Of a stretch of 64,000 nt of DNA, positions 62,735-64,000 are shown in pieces. A model generated the notes under the pieces. That model was not told where the DNA came from and searched no databases. It worked only from the letters and a program-made list of their open reading frames with translations. The stretch is from the NCBI GenBank assembly GCA_035529695.1, contig DATKWD010000165.1:16799-80798 (forward strand), in the 5' to 3' direction. Positions within the stretch are counted from its first letter, which is position 1. The number at the start of each line of letters is the position of its first letter. The DNA comes from DATKWD01 sp035529695. Its GTDB lineage: Bacteria; Actinomycetota; Acidimicrobiia; Acidimicrobiales; Salinilacustritrichaceae. A program made the position numbers and the translations under genes.

Positions 62735-64000
62735 CTAGAGCCACCGTCGGCGCTGGAGTTCGGCATGCAGGGCACGTCTTGGGCGCTCGACGTGCCACTC
62801 GAAGTCCCGGAGGGACCGGCCCACGTTCAGCCGTTGGTAACGCTCGCGCATGCCGAGGACCTCGGCCAGATACATGGCGAGCAGGTGACTGCCCTGTGAA
62901 CGTGGCTGAGTTGCGGTTTCGAGCAACTTCGCTGCCCGGTCGACATCTTGTTCTCGGAGTGCGATCAGGGTGAGCACGACGAGCCCGTCGGACTCCATCT
63001 GAGCTACCCGCCCGGAGGCACACTCGACGACGTGCTCGCGAACGTCGTGCGGCACCGGCCCGGGTTCGGTCCCGGGGTCGAGGGGCCCGAGCGACGCGAG
63101 ACAGCCGACGTATCCGCTGACAAGTCGGGTGCCAGTCTCTCGCCAGATCGACGATGTGGAGATCTTCTCGACGTTGCCCAGGGCCCTCGTGACCGTGGCC
63201 ATGTCGCCGTCGATCCAGGCCAGCACGGCGGTGATCAATCTCGTGTTGGGCCACAGCAACGGCACCGTGTCGAGGCTGGCTGCTGCCGCGTTGGCGAGTT
63301 CGGCGAAGGACCGTGCCGCCGCCAAGTCGAAGGTCGCAGCCGCGAGGACGCACCGAACTGCGAGTGCCTCCGCCTGTGCAGCACCGGTCGGGTCGGACCC
63401 ATACAAGGCGATGAAGCGATCGACGTCCTGCATGGCTCGCACCGGATCGACGTACACCATCCCGATCGACCGAAACAGGTGGCCGAATGCGGCAGTGCGC
63501 GCGTTTGCGGACGTGCGCATGGCACGCGCCGCGGCGTAGGCCGTCGACCATGCGCCGGCGTGAGCTGCCGCATGAGCCTCGGCATGGCGGAGGTGGCCGA
63601 TCAGGGCGGGGTCGCCGACGTGTTCGATGCATCGCTGCAGGCGCTTCACCCACGTCGAGGCGGTCGTGTAGTCGATGAGCGAGAGCGGGGCGAGCAGTGG
63701 CGCGAGCTCATCCCATCGTCGCTCGGCTTCGAGCCAGTCAGCGGCGGCGACGAGGTTCGAGAGATCAGCGTGGACCCTGACCGCTCTCCGTCGATCGGTG
63801 AGCTCGAACGGAGTCTCCACCCGCACCAACTCGGTGAAGCACTGGGCATGGCGTTCCCGGATCGACTCGGCTTCGCCGGCGTCGATGAGTCGGTCCTCGG
63901 CGTACGCCTTGAGGGTCTCCAGCAACTGGAATCGTCCCGGCCATTCCGGCGCAGAGGTGACGAGCGAGCGAGTGAGGAGCACCTCGACGAGATCGGCGGC
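62735..64000 (-). CDS. C-terminal part of a large ATPase-type regulator (runs off right edge)
   Basis: At least 420 residues, open to the right edge. RFQLLETLKAYAEDRLIDAG, then RERHAQCFTELV, is the signature found just after the NB-ARC/AAA ATPase domain in BTAD/SARP, LuxR-LAL and adenylate-cyclase-type regulators of actinobacteria. The remainder is helical TPR-like sequence (for example AEAHAAAHAGAWSTAYAAAR). It ends without a LuxR helix-turn-helix, so the effector domain is probably N-terminal, beyond the window. Confidence 0.75.
   Translation of the reverse strand, partial: AADLVEVLLTRSLVTSAPEWPGRFQLLETLKAYAEDRLIDAGEAESIRERHAQCFTELVRVETPFELTDRRRAVRVHADLSNLVAAADWLEAERRWDELAPLLAPLSLIDYTTASTWVKRLQRCIEHVGDPALIGHLRHAEAHAAAHAGAWSTAYAAARAMRTSANARTAAFGHLFRSIGMVYVDPVRAMQDVDRFIALYGSDPTGAAQAEALAVRCVLAAATFDLAAARSFAELANAAAASLDTVPLLWPNTRLITAVLAWIDGDMATVTRALGNVEKISTSSIWRETGTRLVSGYVGCLASLGPLDPGTEPGPVPHDVREHVVECASGRVAQMESDGLVVLTLIALREQDVDRAAKLLETATQPRSQGSHLLAMYLAEVLGMRERYQRLNVGRSLRDFEWHVERPRRALHAELQRRRWL

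Overview
The window is chromosomal DNA of a very GC-rich bacterium. It reads as an actinobacterium, and I infer the class Acidimicrobiia (Ilumatobacter-like). The indicators are F420-type luciferase-like oxidoreductases, a MhuD-like heme monooxygenase, a UvrD helicase ending in an HRDC domain, an MmpL-type RND transporter, FadE5-like acyl-CoA dehydrogenases, a fused indolepyruvate:ferredoxin oxidoreductase, and many genes whose -10 box lies 6 to 8 bases before the start codon (leaderless transcription). I see no transposase, prophage, CRISPR array, rRNA or replication origin. The coding density is near saturation: no gene-free stretch exceeds 300 bases, and many neighbours overlap by 4 bases.

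Layout, left to right. 1-4.5 kb: end-truncated SHMT-like PLP enzyme, Lrp regulator and divergent LysE exporter, two divergent SDRs, epoxide hydrolase-like enzyme. 4.5-8.8 kb: membrane GGDEF-EAL protein, cupredoxin lipoprotein, tiny membrane protein. 8.9-15.8 kb: thiolase, divergent 1168-residue 2-oxoacid:ferredoxin oxidoreductase, HD-domain protein, dienelactone hydrolase, MhuD-like protein. 15.8-20.1 kb: second GGDEF-EAL protein, HhH protein, MsrA, PIG-L deacetylase. 20.1-25.8 kb: ABC exporter whose permease has a long extra C-terminal domain, then a UvrD2-like helicase. 25.7-28.6 kb: translationally coupled unit of a DUF2064-methyltransferase fusion, a membrane molybdenum oxidoreductase with an internal Tat motif, and a small membrane protein. 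28.7-32.4 kb: two-component system coupled to an acyl-CoA dehydrogenase. 32.5-38.5 kb: APH-family kinase, SxxK serine hydrolase, PhyH dioxygenase, alkyltransferase-like protein, DEAD-box helicase, orphan adenine methyltransferase. 38.6-43.8 kb: acyl-CoA synthetase and PEP-mutase-family lyase, then a SAM-riboswitch-controlled metX and transsulfuration pair. 43.8-47.3 kb: enoyl-CoA hydratase, Fpg/Nei glycosylase, Thr/Pro-rich membrane proteins, tRNA-Gly. 47.3-57 kb: nitroreductases, GNAT, acyl-CoA dehydrogenase, SRPBCC, two LLM enzymes, DUF2855, hexapeptide transferase, MmpL transporter. 57-62.3 kb: P450-TetR-hotdog operon with a clear operator, D-aminoacylase-like amidohydrolase, DUF4352-like protein. 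62.3-64 kb: tRNA-Cys and the C-terminal part of a large ATPase-type regulator.

Functionally the window is mostly lipid and small-molecule catabolism: two acyl-CoA dehydrogenases, acyl-CoA synthetase, enoyl-CoA hydratase, thiolase, P450, SDRs, LLM enzymes and a hotdog protein. Added to this are methionine biosynthesis, c-di-GMP turnover, DNA repair and envelope transport. The most unusual items are the DUF2064/molybdenum oxidoreductase unit, a near-perfect 55-base palindrome that recurs 8.7 kb away, the SAM riboswitch, and the P450 promoter whose TetR-type operator sits between the -35 and -10 boxes. All functional calls come from reading motifs by eye; no database search was run.
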